A stretch of 64,000 nt of DNA from Asticcacaulis sp. AC402 (GTDB lineage: Bacteria; Pseudomonadota; Alphaproteobacteria; Caulobacterales; Caulobacteraceae): contig NZ_AWGC01000014.1 in assembly GCF_000495835.1 (NCBI RefSeq), positions 62,001-126,000 of the forward strand, in the 5' to 3' direction. Shown here in pieces: positions 17,898 to 28,900 of this stretch (position 1 is its first letter; the number at the start of each line of letters is the position of its first letter). A program made the translations under genes and the position numbers. The notes under the pieces are model-generated. The model did not search any database. It was not told the DNA's origin and saw only the letters and a list, made by a program, of their open reading frames with translations.

Positions 17898-19778
17898 ATG
17901 AACCTGCGGTCGATGGCTATAGTCGGCGTGATTCTGGCGGTATTGCTCGGAATCTATATCTATATGAACCAAGGCAAGGCGGGCACCGGCATGCCCCAGG
18001 GGCCCAAAGAGATTCCGTATTCGGAGTTGATGACCAAGATCAAGGGCGATGCCATAGCCAAGGTCACCATCCATAACGACGACATCCAGGCTATCGGCAA
18101 GGACAAGGCTACCTACCGCAGCACGTCGCCCTACGATCAGCGCAACCTGATCGAGGCTCTGGACCAGAAGAACGTCCAGTACGACGTCAAGTCCGGCCGC
18201 GTGTCAATGTTGATGAACGTCATCATGACCTTGTTGCCTGTTATCCTGATCATCGGCATCTGGATCTTCTTCATGCGTCAGATGCAGGGCGGCGGCCGTG
18301 GCGGCGCCATGGGCTTTGGCAAATCGAAGGCCCGCCTTCTGACCGAGCACAAGAACCGTGTCACCTTCCAGGATGTCGCCGGCATCGAAGAGGCCAAGGA
18401 AGAGCTTCAGGAGGTGGTCGACTTCCTGAAGGACCCGTCCAAGTTCCAGAAGCTGGGCGGCAAGATCCCAAAGGGCGCATTGCTGGTCGGCCCGCCGGGC
18501 ACCGGCAAGACCTTGCTGGCCCGCGCCGTCGCGGGTGAAGCCGGCGTGCCCTTCTTCTCGATCTCGGGTTCGGACTTTGTCGAAATGTTCGTCGGTGTTG
18601 GCGCCAGCCGCGTCCGCGACATGTTCGACCAGGCCAAGAAAAACGCACCGTGCATCATCTTCATCGACGAAATCGACGCGGTCGGCCGTCATCGCGGCGC
18701 CGGTCATGGCGGCGGTAACGACGAGCGCGAACAGACCCTTAACCAGCTTCTGGTGGAGATGGATGGCTTCGAGGCCCAGGAGGGCATTATCATCATCGCG
18801 GCGACAAACCGTCCTGATGTGCTGGACTCGGCCCTGCTGCGTCCCGGCCGTTTCGACCGCCAGGTCACCGTGTCCAATCCCGATCTGTTTGGCCGTGAAG
18901 CCATCCTGCGCGTCCACATGAAGCCCGTGCCTTTGGCGGTTGATGTCGACGTCAAGGTCATTGCCCGCGGCACGCCCGGTTTCTCGGGCGCCGATCTTGC
19001 CAATCTGGTCAACGAGGCGGCGCTTATGGCGGCGCGCAAGGACCGCAAACTGGTCACCATGCGCGACTTCGAAGACGCCAAGGACAAGGTTCTGATGGGG
19101 GCCGAACGGCGGTCTTTGGCCATGACCGAACAGGAAAAGAAGAACACCGCCTATCACGAAGCCGGTCATGCCATCGTGGCCCTGAAGGCCCCGGACGCTG
19201 ACCCCATTCACAAGGCGACGATCATCCCGCGCGGTCGCGCCCTGGGCATGGTCCAGCAACTGCCGGAGAACGACCGCCTTTCGGACACCTATGTCCAGAT
19301 GACCTCGCGTCTGGCCATCCTGATGGCCGGCCGGGTGGCGGAAGAAATCATCTTCGGCAAGGACAAGGTGACCACGGGCGCTTCGTCGGATATCCAGTAT
19401 GCAACCCGTCTGGCCAAGGCCATGGTGACCCGCTGGGGCTATTCGGATGTGCTGGGCTTTGTCAATTACAAGGACAGCGAAGATCAGCATGGTGCCTTTG
19501 GCCGCGACGTTTCGGAAGCGACGTCGCAGAAGATCGACGAGGAGATCCGCCGTCTGGTTCAGGCAGGTCATGACGACGCCAAGCGCATCCTGACGGAGAA
19601 CCTGGATGGAATGCATCGCCTGGCCAAGACTCTTCTGGATATCGAGACCCTGACAGGCGATGAAATCGCCAAGATTCTCAACGGCGAGGAGATAGTACGC
19701 GACGATGACAGCGGCGTGTCCATCGAGTTGTCGTCCAATCTGGCTGTGCCGGAGACCGAGAATGTAGCGGCGGAATAG
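17898..19778 (+). CDS. ftsH: ATP-dependent zinc metalloprotease FtsH
   Basis: This 626-residue inner-membrane AAA protease has two membrane helices (about residues 4-22 and 103-124) around a periplasmic domain. The Walker A motif GPPGTGKT is at 198-205, Walker B is [11 protein letters not shown], and the zinc site HEAGH is at 420-424. FtsH degrades misassembled membrane proteins and regulators including, in many bacteria, LpxC, whose gene lies 20 kb on. The start follows an AAGG. A CTCCC-TATAT-GGGAG hairpin lies at 17836-17850 in its leader. Confidence 0.97.
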   Translation: MNLRSMAIVGVILAVLLGIYIYMNQGKAGTGMPQGPKEIPYSELMTKIKGDAIAKVTIHNDDIQAIGKDKATYRSTSPYDQRNLIEALDQKNVQYDVKSGRVSMLMNVIMTLLPVILIIGIWIFFMRQMQGGGRGGAMGFGKSKARLLTEHKNRVTFQDVAGIEEAKEELQEVVDFLKDPSKFQKLGGKIPKGALLVGPPGTGKTLLARAVAGEAGVPFFSISGSDFVEMFVGVGASRVRDMFDQAKKNAPCIIFIDEIDAVGRHRGAGHGGGNDEREQTLNQLLVEMDGFEAQEGIIIIAATNRPDVLDSALLRPGRFDRQVTVSNPDLFGREAILRVHMKPVPLAVDVDVKVIARGTPGFSGADLANLVNEAALMAARKDRKLVTMRDFEDAKDKVLMGAERRSLAMTEQEKKNTAYHEAGHAIVALKAPDADPIHKATIIPRGRALGMVQQLPENDRLSDTYVQMTSRLAILMAGRVAEEIIFGKDKVTTGASSDIQYATRLAKAMVTRWGYSDVLGFVNYKDSEDQHGAFGRDVSEATSQKIDEEIRRLVQAGHDDAKRILTENLDGMHRLAKTLLDIETLTGDEIAKILNGEEIVRDDDSGVSIELSSNLAVPETENVAAE

Positions 19779-19803
19779 GCTGACGTGTTTGGATGAAGTG
19801 GAG

Positions 19804-19832
19804 CGGGCGGGACTTCGGTTCCGCCCGTTTTT
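19804..19832 (+). terminator. Rho-independent terminator after ftsH
   Basis: CGGGCGG at 19804-19810 pairs with CCGCCCG at 19821-19827 and is followed by TTTTT. It separates the tol-pal-tilS-ftsH block from ftsQ. Confidence 0.9.
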
Positions 19833-20185
19833 GCGTACGGTAAAATCGACTCTCCCGGTAGGGCGATGGCCCGCTACGCGCTTCGCGGGAAACAGCTATC
19901 GGCCAACAGTGTCGAGACTGTTGCAGCGCAACAGCCATCAGAGATTTTGTGTTTTCAGACTGGTTTTGAGCGACCAGAGCCGACAAAAACGCGATTCGTT
20001 ATCACTCTGTTAAGGACGATGGCGTTGAATGGACGCCTAGCCCGTCAGGTCGGCCTGCCCGCCGCGTGTCCGTCCCGCGGGCGCTCATAGGGTTGACGCC
20101 TCATGTTAATCCAGGAAGTGCCCAAGACCTGGTCTGGCACGTTCTCGCATGGGGCGCGCAGGTTTTTTGAAAACTGGAGACACGC
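19833..20185. promoter_or_regulatory. Non-coding gap upstream of ftsQ
   Basis: This 353 bp stretch has no convincing gene on either strand. It must hold the ftsQA promoter, because a strong terminator precedes it. One GANTC site (GATTC, 19993-19997), the CcrM methylation target of Caulobacterales, is present. No remnant of ddl or murB, the usual genes before ftsQ, was recognised. Confidence 0.5.
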
Positions 20186-21103
20186 ATGCCCGCCGTCGTT
20201 CGTGGAGGCAGACGCCAAGCTTCCGCCCCGGCTCCTGCCCAAGGGAAGGCCCAGGGGAAGGGGAGCGCCAAGCCTGCCGGCAAGCGTCCGGCCGGACGCA
20301 AGGCTGCGGGACCCGCCGGCAAGTCAAGTGTCATTGGATCCGTCGCCGTCCCCAACGAGTTGCGCGCCTGGTTCGCTGTCGTCATCGTCGTCGTCCTGCT
20401 GGGGGTCGTCCTGTTCACCGGCCAGCGGGCTCAGGCCCTGGGTGGCGCTGTCACCGGCTTTGCCGACAGCCGCCTGGCGGCCATGGGATTGAAGCTGCAG
20501 AATATCCGTCTGGTCGGGGTCAGCGACGAGGCCGAGCCGGCCATTAAGCGCGCGTTGAAAAAAACCCTGACAGCCGGCCAGCCGATTGCCCTGTTGGACC
20601 TCAAAAAGCTCCAGGCTGAGATCGAAGCCGTTGGCTGGGTCAAGGAAGCCAGCGTTCGCCGCCAACTACCCGGCCTGCTGGTCGTCTCGATCGTCGAGCG
20701 CCCACGCCTGGCCGTGTGGCAGTACAGGGGTCGCGATACCGTTATCGACGATCAGGGTCATATCATTCCGGAGGCCCAGGCCAGCCGCTTCCTCGACCTG
20801 CCACTGGTCGTGGGCGAGGGCGCCAACGAAACCGCCAACGATATCCTGCAACTGATGCAGACGCGGCCGGCGCTTATGCAGAAGACCTACGCCCTGGTGC
20901 GCGTCGATACGCGGCGCTGGGATGTCCACCTGAAGAACGGCGCCATCATCAAACTGCCGGCGCTGAACCAGGAACAGGCGCTGAACACGCTTGACACCCT
21001 GATGGTGCGCCAGCGCGTGCTGGACCAGGGGTTTGCCGAAATCGACCTGCTCGATCCGGAAGCCCTTGTCGTCGTGCCCATCGAAGCCCATCCCAACCTT
21101 TGA
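20186..21103 (+). CDS. ftsQ: Cell division protein FtsQ
   Basis: This 305-residue bitopic protein has an Ala/Lys/Pro-rich cytoplasmic tail (about 58 residues), one helix (about 59-80, AWFAVVIVVVLLGVVLF), a POTRA domain (about 103-175, beginning LQNIRLVGVSD) and the beta domain to the end. FtsQ joins FtsB/FtsL to the septal ring and gates septal wall synthesis. GGAGA lies 7 bases before the ATG. FtsA follows after 20 bases. Upstream is a terminator and ftsH, not the usual ddl. Confidence 0.93.
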   Translation: MPAVVRGGRRQASAPAPAQGKAQGKGSAKPAGKRPAGRKAAGPAGKSSVIGSVAVPNELRAWFAVVIVVVLLGVVLFTGQRAQALGGAVTGFADSRLAAMGLKLQNIRLVGVSDEAEPAIKRALKKTLTAGQPIALLDLKKLQAEIEAVGWVKEASVRRQLPGLLVVSIVERPRLAVWQYRGRDTVIDDQGHIIPEAQASRFLDLPLVVGEGANETANDILQLMQTRPALMQKTYALVRVDTRRWDVHLKNGAIIKLPALNQEQALNTLDTLMVRQRVLDQGFAEIDLLDPEALVVVPIEAHPNL

Positions 21104-21123
21104 TCTGACCAGAGAAGAAGCTC

Positions 21124-22503
21124 ATGTCACGATTTGAAGACCGCCAGAATGCCCGCCTGAACGTCCCGGCGCCACGCGCCCGGACGGCACCGCCGCCGGT
21201 GTCTGCCCATCAGGCACGCCCCACCGCCGCGACAGGTCTGATCGCCTCTCTTGACCTGGGCTCGTCCAAGATAGGCTGTTTTATCATGCGGCCGGAAGGG
21301 GCGCGTCACGCCGATCAGTCGATCCGCGTCGCCGGCGTCGGCTATGTTCAGTCACGCGGTATCCGCGCCGGCTCGATCATCGATATGGAGGCGGCCTCCC
21401 AGGCCATCGCCCAGGCCGTCGAGCGCGCCGAGGCCATGGCCAATGTGTCGATCCAAGGGGTGCGGGTGACGATCCCCGGCGCCCAGACGGCTTCGCACAG
21501 GGTGTCGGCCCAGGTGTCGCTGGGCTTGAAGCCTATCGCCGATCTCGACCTCAACCGTGCCATTGCGTCTGCGCTCGCTCAGGTCCGTTTCCCCAACCGC
21601 CGCGCCATACATTTGCTGCCGGTGTCGTGGAGCGTCGACGAGCAGGCCGGGGTCAGCGATCCGCGCGGGCTTAATGGACGCAGTCTTGGCCTGGAGCTTC
21701 TGGTCGTTACCATTGACGAGAGCGTATTCAACAATATTCAGCAGTGTGTCAGCCAGGCCCATCTCGAGGTCCAGGCGATCGTCTCGGCACCCTTGGCGGC
21801 CGCTGTGGCTTCGTTGGAAGAGGACGAAAAGGATCTGGGCTGCATCTGTATCGATATGGGGGCGTCCAGCACGACGGCAGCGATCTTCGCCAACGGGACC
21901 CTGGTTCATGTCGACTGCCTCAATGTCGGTGGCCAGCACGTGACGGCGGACATCGCCCGCGGCCTGTCGACAACCCTGGCCGGCGCCGAGCGCCTGAAGA
22001 CTCTCCATGGTTCGGCGATTGCCTCGTCCAATGAAGACCGTGAAACCGTCGAAGCCCCGCCGCGCGGCGATGAACGCGGCGGTGCGCCCATCATCGTGCC
22101 GCGTTCGATCCTGAAAGGGATCATCGCCCCGCGCGTCGAGGAAACCTTTGAGTTGCTGCGCGAAAAGATCAAGGCATCGGGAATTCACATCGAGCCGGGC
22201 GCCGGTATTGTGCTTACGGGTGGCGCCTCGCAACTGGCGGGCGTGCGTGAGTTGGCCATTCGGGTGTTCGACCGTCCTGTACGTCTGGGCCGTCCCATGC
22301 GCGTCCCGCACCTTGGCGACGCTGCGGCAGGGCCGTCGTTCGCGGCAACCGCAGGTGTAATCCTGCGCACCTTGTACGGTCCGCGCGATGTTGTGCCGGT
22401 GAAGAAGATCATGGCGGCCAAGATCGGCCCCAAGGATGCGCCGACCGGCGGGCATGGCAACCTCTTCATGCGCGTCGTCGAGTGGCTGAAATCCAACCTG
22501 TAG
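21124..22503 (+). CDS. ftsA: Cell division protein FtsA
   Basis: This 459-residue actin-fold ATPase tethers FtsZ to the membrane. ASLDLGSSKIGCFI is the phosphate-1 loop, CIDMGASSTTAAIF phosphate-2, and LTGGASQLAGVREL the adenosine motif. The C-terminal helix VVEWLKSNL is the amphipathic membrane-targeting sequence. The N-terminal 35 residues are a Pro/Ala/Arg-rich extension before the core. GAGAAGAA lies 5 bases before the ATG. In most relatives ftsZ follows directly; here a giant autotransporter gene intervenes. Confidence 0.96.
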   Translation: MSRFEDRQNARLNVPAPRARTAPPPVSAHQARPTAATGLIASLDLGSSKIGCFIMRPEGARHADQSIRVAGVGYVQSRGIRAGSIIDMEAASQAIAQAVERAEAMANVSIQGVRVTIPGAQTASHRVSAQVSLGLKPIADLDLNRAIASALAQVRFPNRRAIHLLPVSWSVDEQAGVSDPRGLNGRSLGLELLVVTIDESVFNNIQQCVSQAHLEVQAIVSAPLAAAVASLEEDEKDLGCICIDMGASSTTAAIFANGTLVHVDCLNVGGQHVTADIARGLSTTLAGAERLKTLHGSAIASSNEDRETVEAPPRGDERGGAPIIVPRSILKGIIAPRVEETFELLREKIKASGIHIEPGAGIVLTGGASQLAGVRELAIRVFDRPVRLGRPMRVPHLGDAAAGPSFAATAGVILRTLYGPRDVVPVKKIMAAKIGPKDAPTGGHGNLFMRVVEWLKSNL

Positions 22504-22656
22504 GTTAAGCCGTTCCGTAATCCGGAACCCGCACGAACGCCCGGGACGCACTATCCCAAAGTACGGTAGTTTCAACTCTTTACCAACGCCGTCGCTTCTT
22601 GCCGAATCGAACGCCGCGACAGAGTCAGCGCCGGGCCTAACGTCTCAATGGTCTGA
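22504..22656. other. Gap after ftsA with a small hairpin
   Basis: GTTCCG-N5-CGGAAC near 22511-22527 can form a hairpin 8 bases after the ftsA stop but has no T-run. Nothing else is recognised before the family A element at 22657. Confidence 0.4.
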
Positions 22657-22803
22657 TACCAAGCCTCATAAAGAATGACGCTTGGTATTCGTTTTTTTTC
22701 AGCTCAAGCGCCGCATGGCTCCTCGCAAAAGCTCGGGCGCCCAAAGAACGTTCTCTGGCGCGCTTGCCAACCCACGATGAGTCAAGATTTTCGCGGGTTG
22801 GTA
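22657..22803 (+). mobile_element. Family A MITE-like element, copy 1
   Basis: This 147 bp non-coding element begins TACCAAGCCTCATAAAGAAT and ends CGCGGGTTGGTA, with TGA duplicated on both sides (22654-22656 and 22804-22806). Its left end folds as ACCAAGC...GCTTGGT and its right end as CCAACCC...GGGTTGG. It is nearly identical in sequence and equal in length to copy 3 at 46031-46177. Confidence 0.88.
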
Positions 22804-22806
22804 TGA

Positions 22807-22931
22807 TGCAGGTTTCCAGGCGGGGCCGGCCTGTGTAACCGATTTGCAGAATTGACTTTGCGCCAAAACTGCTCCCAAGTTGGTTAACAATCGTTAAGAA
22901 AATCAACTCTATTCATAATTCGGGGCACGAA
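22807..22931 (+). promoter_or_regulatory. Presumed autotransporter promoter region
   Basis: The 125 bp before the giant gene becomes AT-rich toward its end. TTAA-N6-TTAA at 22884-22897 is one base short of the CtrA spacing TTAA-N7-TTAA. Control by CtrA is only a possibility. The ribosome-binding site (GGGGC) is weak. Confidence 0.35.
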
Positions 22932-25900
22932 ATGCGCAAATCAGATGGTCTGTCAAAGTCGAGTGTTGGCTGTCGTCCCGTTTCTAATCCACGCGCCCGG
23001 CGCCTGTTCGGCTCATCGTCCTGGCTGACTATTGGCTTGGCCATGGCGACACTGGGAAGCGGGCTGCCCTCAGTTGTGTTCGCTGCCCTTCCTCCACCAC
23101 CGCCGATATCCGTTGGGCAGAATGTCGTCAACCCGGTCTCCGGGGCGGATGAAAAAGTCGTTGAGGTCATTACGCCCTCGACCGTGCGGACCGACAAGGG
23201 CAATATTATCCTTCTGGCATCGGCCAAGGACGACGTTATCACCGTCAAGACGCCTGCGGGGCCGGTCTTTTATACGGTTACGGACGTCATCAAGAATGCC
23301 GATGGACGCGTTATTCAGGTCAAGGCCAAGGACGACAAGGGCGTCGAGTCGCTCATTGACCGGGTTATTGACAAATCGAAGGATATCGAGGGCGTTCCCA
23401 GTTTCGGCACGGGCGGTGACGGTTCGGGTTCCGTTCCTCTTTCGTTTCTCCCTGCTGTCGGCGACACGAACATCTATGTCGCCGGTGGTGCCGGCGGGAA
23501 CGGTTCCGATGGTCATGACGGTGGGGGCGTACGGATCTGTTTTGGGATTCTGGGCTGCATAGAAATAGCTTACAACCCGAGCGCCGGCGGAAACGGCGGC
23601 AAGGGGCCAGATGTCGACCGCACGATTGACGCGGGCTGGGGCAATATCCAGACCATCTCGAGATCGCTGCCTGGGATCGCTGTGTCGAGTGTGGGGGGCA
23701 ATGGTGGCCAGGGCGGCGATGCTTATGGTAACATTGACGCGGCGCGTGGCGGCACGGCAGGGGTCGGCGGCACGGTCAAGCTGAATACATCGGTCGAAGT
23801 TACGACCGGTGGCGAAGGGGCCTACGGTATCTTTGCGCAAAGCCGAGCAGGACAAGGGGGCAAGGGCGGTACAGGATACATAGCCAGCACCGGCGGCGGC
23901 GGCGGCGCAGCAGCCCAGGCTGGCACGGTTGACGTCACCAACTCGGGCAAGATCATTACGACAGGCAAGAACGCCATCGGAATCATGGCACAGAGCCTCG
24001 GCGGCGCGTCAGGCGATGGTGGCGGCAGTTATGGCATAATCGGCGAAGGTGGTGGTGGCAGCACCGGAGGCAATGGCAATACCGTGTCTGTCACCAACGC
24101 TGGCAAGGTCCAGACGGGCGGAGACTACGCCCATGGTGTATTTGCCCAGTCGATCGGGGGATCGGGCGGTAATGCCGGCGATGCCGGCGGCATCGTGACC
24201 TTCGGCAATACCGGATCCGCCGGTGGCAATGGTGCCGCGGCCAGCATCACAGCCAAGACCGGCTCTTCGGTGCTGACGACCGGCAAGCGCGCCTACGGCT
24301 TGTTTGCCCAGTCGGTTGGCGGCGGCGGTGGTTCTGGCGGCCTCAGCGTCGGACTGGCTACCCTGGGTTCGGACGGCGGGGCCGGCGGTGACGGCGGCAC
24401 GGCCACGATCAGTATCGAGAGCGGCGCCACGGTTTCGACGACCGGAGAAAATTCACACAGCGTCTTTGCCCAGTCGGTCGGCGGCGGTGGCGGCGATGCC
24501 GGCGTCAGTGCCGGACTGGTGACCCTGGGCGGCGGCGGCAAGAAGGGTGGCCGGGCCAGCACCGTGACCGTAACCTCAGGCGGAGCACTCACCACCGATG
24601 GCCTGGATTCGCGGGGCATCTTCGCGCAGTCGGTCGGCGGTGGCGGCGGTTCGGCGGCCGGTTCTGGCGGTATCTTCGCACTGGGCGGCAAGGGTGATGT
24701 CGGCGGTCCGGGTGGTGATGTATCGGTCAGCGTGGGGACGACCGGCTCGGTTGTGACAACCAAGGCCGGCAGTGACGGTATCTTTGCCCAGTCGGTTGGC
24801 GGCGGTGGCGGTTCGGGCGGTAGCACGGGTGGCCTGGTCTCGCTGGGCGGCAAAGGCGCCGGCGGCGGTATCGGCGGTGTGGTCGGGATCGACAATGCCG
24901 GCCTGGTCTGGACCAAAGGCAGATATGCCCGGGGCATCTTCGCCCAGTCGGTCGGCGGTGGTGGCGGTTCCGGCGGCGACGCCGGCGGGCTGGTCTCGAT
25001 CGGTGGCGAGGCGGGACCCGGCAGCACGGGCGGCCACGTGACCGTTGGCAATGCCGGATCGATTGTCACCGAAGGAAACCAGGCGACCGGCCTTCAGGCG
25101 CAGTCGATTGGCGGCGGTGGCGGCGACGGTGGCACGTCGGGCGGTGTCTTCCTGGTCATCGGCGGCAAGGGCAGCGCCGGCGGCGATGGCGGCGTCGTTA
25201 CGGTCAATCATATTGGCAGTATTACGACGTCGGGAGAGGATTCCCACGGTATCTTCGCTCAGTCGGTCGGCGGCGGCGGCGGTAATGGCGGCGCCAGCTA
25301 TTCGGTCAGCGCCTTTGCGGGCGTCTCACTGGGGGGGGATGGCAATGCCGGCGGCAAGGGGGGGCAGGTCGACCTGACCTTCAGGAACCGGACAGCGACG
25401 GGCGAGATTACCACCATCGGCGACCGGTCGCGCGGTATCTTCGCGCAGAGTGTCGGCGGCGGCGGTGGTTCCGGCGGCCTGGCGGCGCAGATGTCGGTCG
25501 GCTTCGGCGGCGCAGTCAGTCTCGCCATCGGTGGCAAGGGAAATAGCGGTGGCGCCGGGGGGCTGGTCCATGTCGGCGATGTCGTGGGCTGTTTCACGGC
25601 CAGCACCTGCTACGGTACCAACAAGGACGATCTCAAGATATTGACCTCGGGCGATAATTCCGAAGGCATGTATATCCAGTCGGTCGGTGGTGGTGGCGGT
25701 TCGGGCGGCTATGCCATTTCGACGGCAATCGCGGCCAGTCCGGGCGTTGCGGTGTCGCTGTCAGCGGCGGTCGGCGGCGCTGGCGGCAACGGTGGCGCTG
25801 GCGGTAACGTCATCGTGCGCTCGGGTGGTTCGATCCAGACCGGTGAAATCGGTGGCGCCTTTGTCATGAAGGACGGTGTCGCAACCACCGAGGTGCGTAA

Positions 25901-28900
25901 CAACGGTGAGTTTTCGACAGGCCTTCTGGCGCAAAGCGTCGGCGGCGGCGGTGGCAAGGGTGGTTTCAGCATCTCGGCCTCTGTGGCCGCGGCGGGCGGT
26001 GGGGCCCTGGCCCTGGCCGGCGGCATCGGTGGATCGGGCGGCATGGGCGGCGATGGCGGCCTGAGTGATGTCGACTTCAATGGCAGCATCACGACCCTGG
26101 GCGACGACGCGGCAGGGGCGTTGATCCAGTCGGTTGGCGGCGGCGGCGGTTCCGGCGGCTATAACATCTCGGGCGCGGTCGGCCTGAGTGGCGGTGCTGG
26201 CGGCGGCGGCAGCCTGGGGATCGGCGGTAGCGGGGATACGGGCGGCGCTGGCGGCACGGCGCTGGGGACCATTGGTGGCGAGGTCCAGACGGTGGGCGAC
26301 CGTTCGACGGGCGTCATCGTGCAGAGTGTCGGCGGCGGCGGCGGCAATGGCGGCTTTAACATATCCGGTGCGCTCGGCGCTGCGGGCGGCACGGGCGGCG
26401 CGGTCGCCATAGGCCTGGGCGGCACTGGCAAGGGCGGCGGCATTGGCGGTCGCGCCGAGGGGCGGACTCTCAGTACGATCGATACCTGGGGCGACGATTC
26501 CGGCGGCCTGCTGGTCCAGAGCGTTGGCGGCGGCGGTGGTAACGGCGGCTACAATATATCGGGGACGATCGGCGCTGGCGGTGGCGCTGGTGGTGCCGTG
26601 TCGGTTGGCATAGGTGGCAGCGCTGGTACAGGCAGCACCGGTGGTTACGCCTTTGGCGATGCACGCGGCGCGGTAACGACCAGAGGCTTTCGCTCGGCAG
26701 GCGTGACGGTGCAGAGCCTGGGCGGCGGCGGCGGCAATGGCGGCTTTAATGTCTCCGGTTCCCTGGGGGGCGGCGGCATAGGCGGCGGCGCAATTTCGGT
26801 CGGCCTTGGCGGCACGGGCGGCGGCGGCGGCGGCGGCGGCGAGGTCCATGGCTTCGCGACCAGTATTCATACGCTCAAGGCTCAGTCCACCGGCTTCCTG
26901 GCGCAAAGCGTCGGTGGCGGCGGTGGCAATGGTGGCTTCTCAATTGCCGGCAGTATCGGTGCCGGAGGAACGGTGGGCGGGGCGGTGTCCGTGTCGGTGG
27001 GCGGTTCGGGCGGTTCCGGCGGCAGCGCCGGCTGGACGGAGGGCCGGGTCAGCGGCCAGGTTATCACCGAGGGCGAGAATTCGACCGGCGTCGTCGTCCA
27101 GAGCCTGGGCGGCGGCGGCGGCAATGGCGGCTTTACCGTGGCGGGCGGGATCGGCGGGGGCGGTACCGCCGGTGTCGCGATCAATGTCGGGGTCGGCGGA
27201 TCGGGCGGCACCGCGGGACATGGTGGTACTGTCGATGCCTCGGCGGCGGGGATCACGACCAAGGGAGACCGCTCGGGCGGCTTCCTGGCGCAGAGTGTCG
27301 GCGGCGGCGGCGGCAACGGCGGCTTCTCGATCGGTGCTGGAATTGGCGGCGGCGGAACGGGTGGAGGCGCCATTTCGGTGTCGGTGGGCGGCGCCGGCGC
27401 CGGTGGCGGCACTGGCGGTAAGGTCACCGGGACGGTTACGGGACTGGTCCTGACCGAGGGCGAAAGTTCGACCGGCGTGACCGTGCAGAGCCTGGGCGGC
27501 GGCGGTGGTAACGGTGGTTTCAGCGTGGCGGGCGGCATTGGCGCGGGCGGTACGGGCGGCGGGGCGATTTCGGTCGGCCTGGGCGGTTCGGGCGGCGGCG
27601 CTGGCCAGGCCGGCGAAGTTCACGGCTTCGCGCAGAGTATCGGGACCAAGGGCGAGAATTCCAGCGGTTTCCTGGCGCAAAGCGTGGGCGGCGGCGGCGG
27701 TAATGGTGGCTTCTCGATTGCCGGCAGTATTGGTGCCGGCGGAACGGGGGGCGGCGGCATTTCGGTCTCGATCGGTGGATCGGGCAGCGAAGGCGGCAAT
27801 GCCGGCTATGTCGAAGGGCGCGTTTCAGGCCTGGTCTCGACGCAAGGTGTTGGCTCGGCGGGCGTCATTGTCCAGTCCATGGGCGGCGGCGGCGGCAATG
27901 GCGCCTTTTCGGTCGCCGGCGGCATCGGCGGTGGCGGCACGGGCGGCGGCGCGATCTCAGTCGGGCTGGGCGGCAGCGGTGGCAAGGCCGGGGACGGCGG
28001 CGAGGTCGATGCCTCGGCGGTTGCAATCACGACCACCAAGGACCAATCGGGCGGGTTCCTGGCGCAAAGCGTCGGGGGCGGTGGCGGCAACGGCGGATTC
28101 TCGATCGGCGCCGGAATTGGCGCCGGCGGCACCGGCGGCGGCGCAATCAGCGTTGGCATCGGTGGATCCGGCGCGGGCGGCGGTGAAGGCAAGCGCGTCG
28201 GCGCGAGCGTGATGGGCAATGTCTATACGGCCGGGACTGAGTCCGACGCCATCGTGGCCCAGAGTCTCGGCGGCGGCGGCGGCAATGGTGGATTTGCGAT
28301 CGCGGGCAGTATCGGCGGCGGTGGAACCGGCGGCGGAGCGGTTGGTGTCGGGATCGGTGGTTCGGGCATGGGCGGGGGCAATGCCGGCCAGGTCGACCTG
28401 ACGGTCACGGGAATTACCGAGACGCTTGGCAAGGACAGTGACGGCATCATCGCCCAAAGCGTTGGCGGCGGCGGCGGCAACGGGGGCTTCGCCGTTACCG
28501 GCAGTATTGCAGCGGGTGGAACAGGAGCGGGCACCGTCGGTGTGTCGGTTGGCGGTTCGGGCGGCGATGGCGGCAATTCGACCGGCAAGGTGACGCTGAA
28601 CGTGACCGGAGGCGCAGCGGCTTCAGGTAAGACGGTCGCCGTGCAGACGCACGCGGCCGGCGGCCGCGGCGTCCTGGCGCAAAGCATCGGCGGCGGCGGC
28701 GGCAACGGTGGCTTCACGGTCGTTGCCGGAATTACCCTGGCCAAGACCGGTGCCGGCAATGTCGGCGTTGGGGTTGGCGGATCAGGCGGTAAGGGCGGCT
28801 ATGCCAGCGCGGTCGAGGGCAATGTCACGGGTGATGTCACGACGCTCGGGGCCCGTGACGCAACGGGCGTTCTGATCCAGAGTGTCGGCGGCGGCGGCGG

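Noticed and set aside
22884-22897. A CtrA box before the autotransporter gene
   Set aside because: The two TTAA half-sites are 6 bases apart; the consensus needs 7. It is noted only as a weak possibility in the promoter entry.
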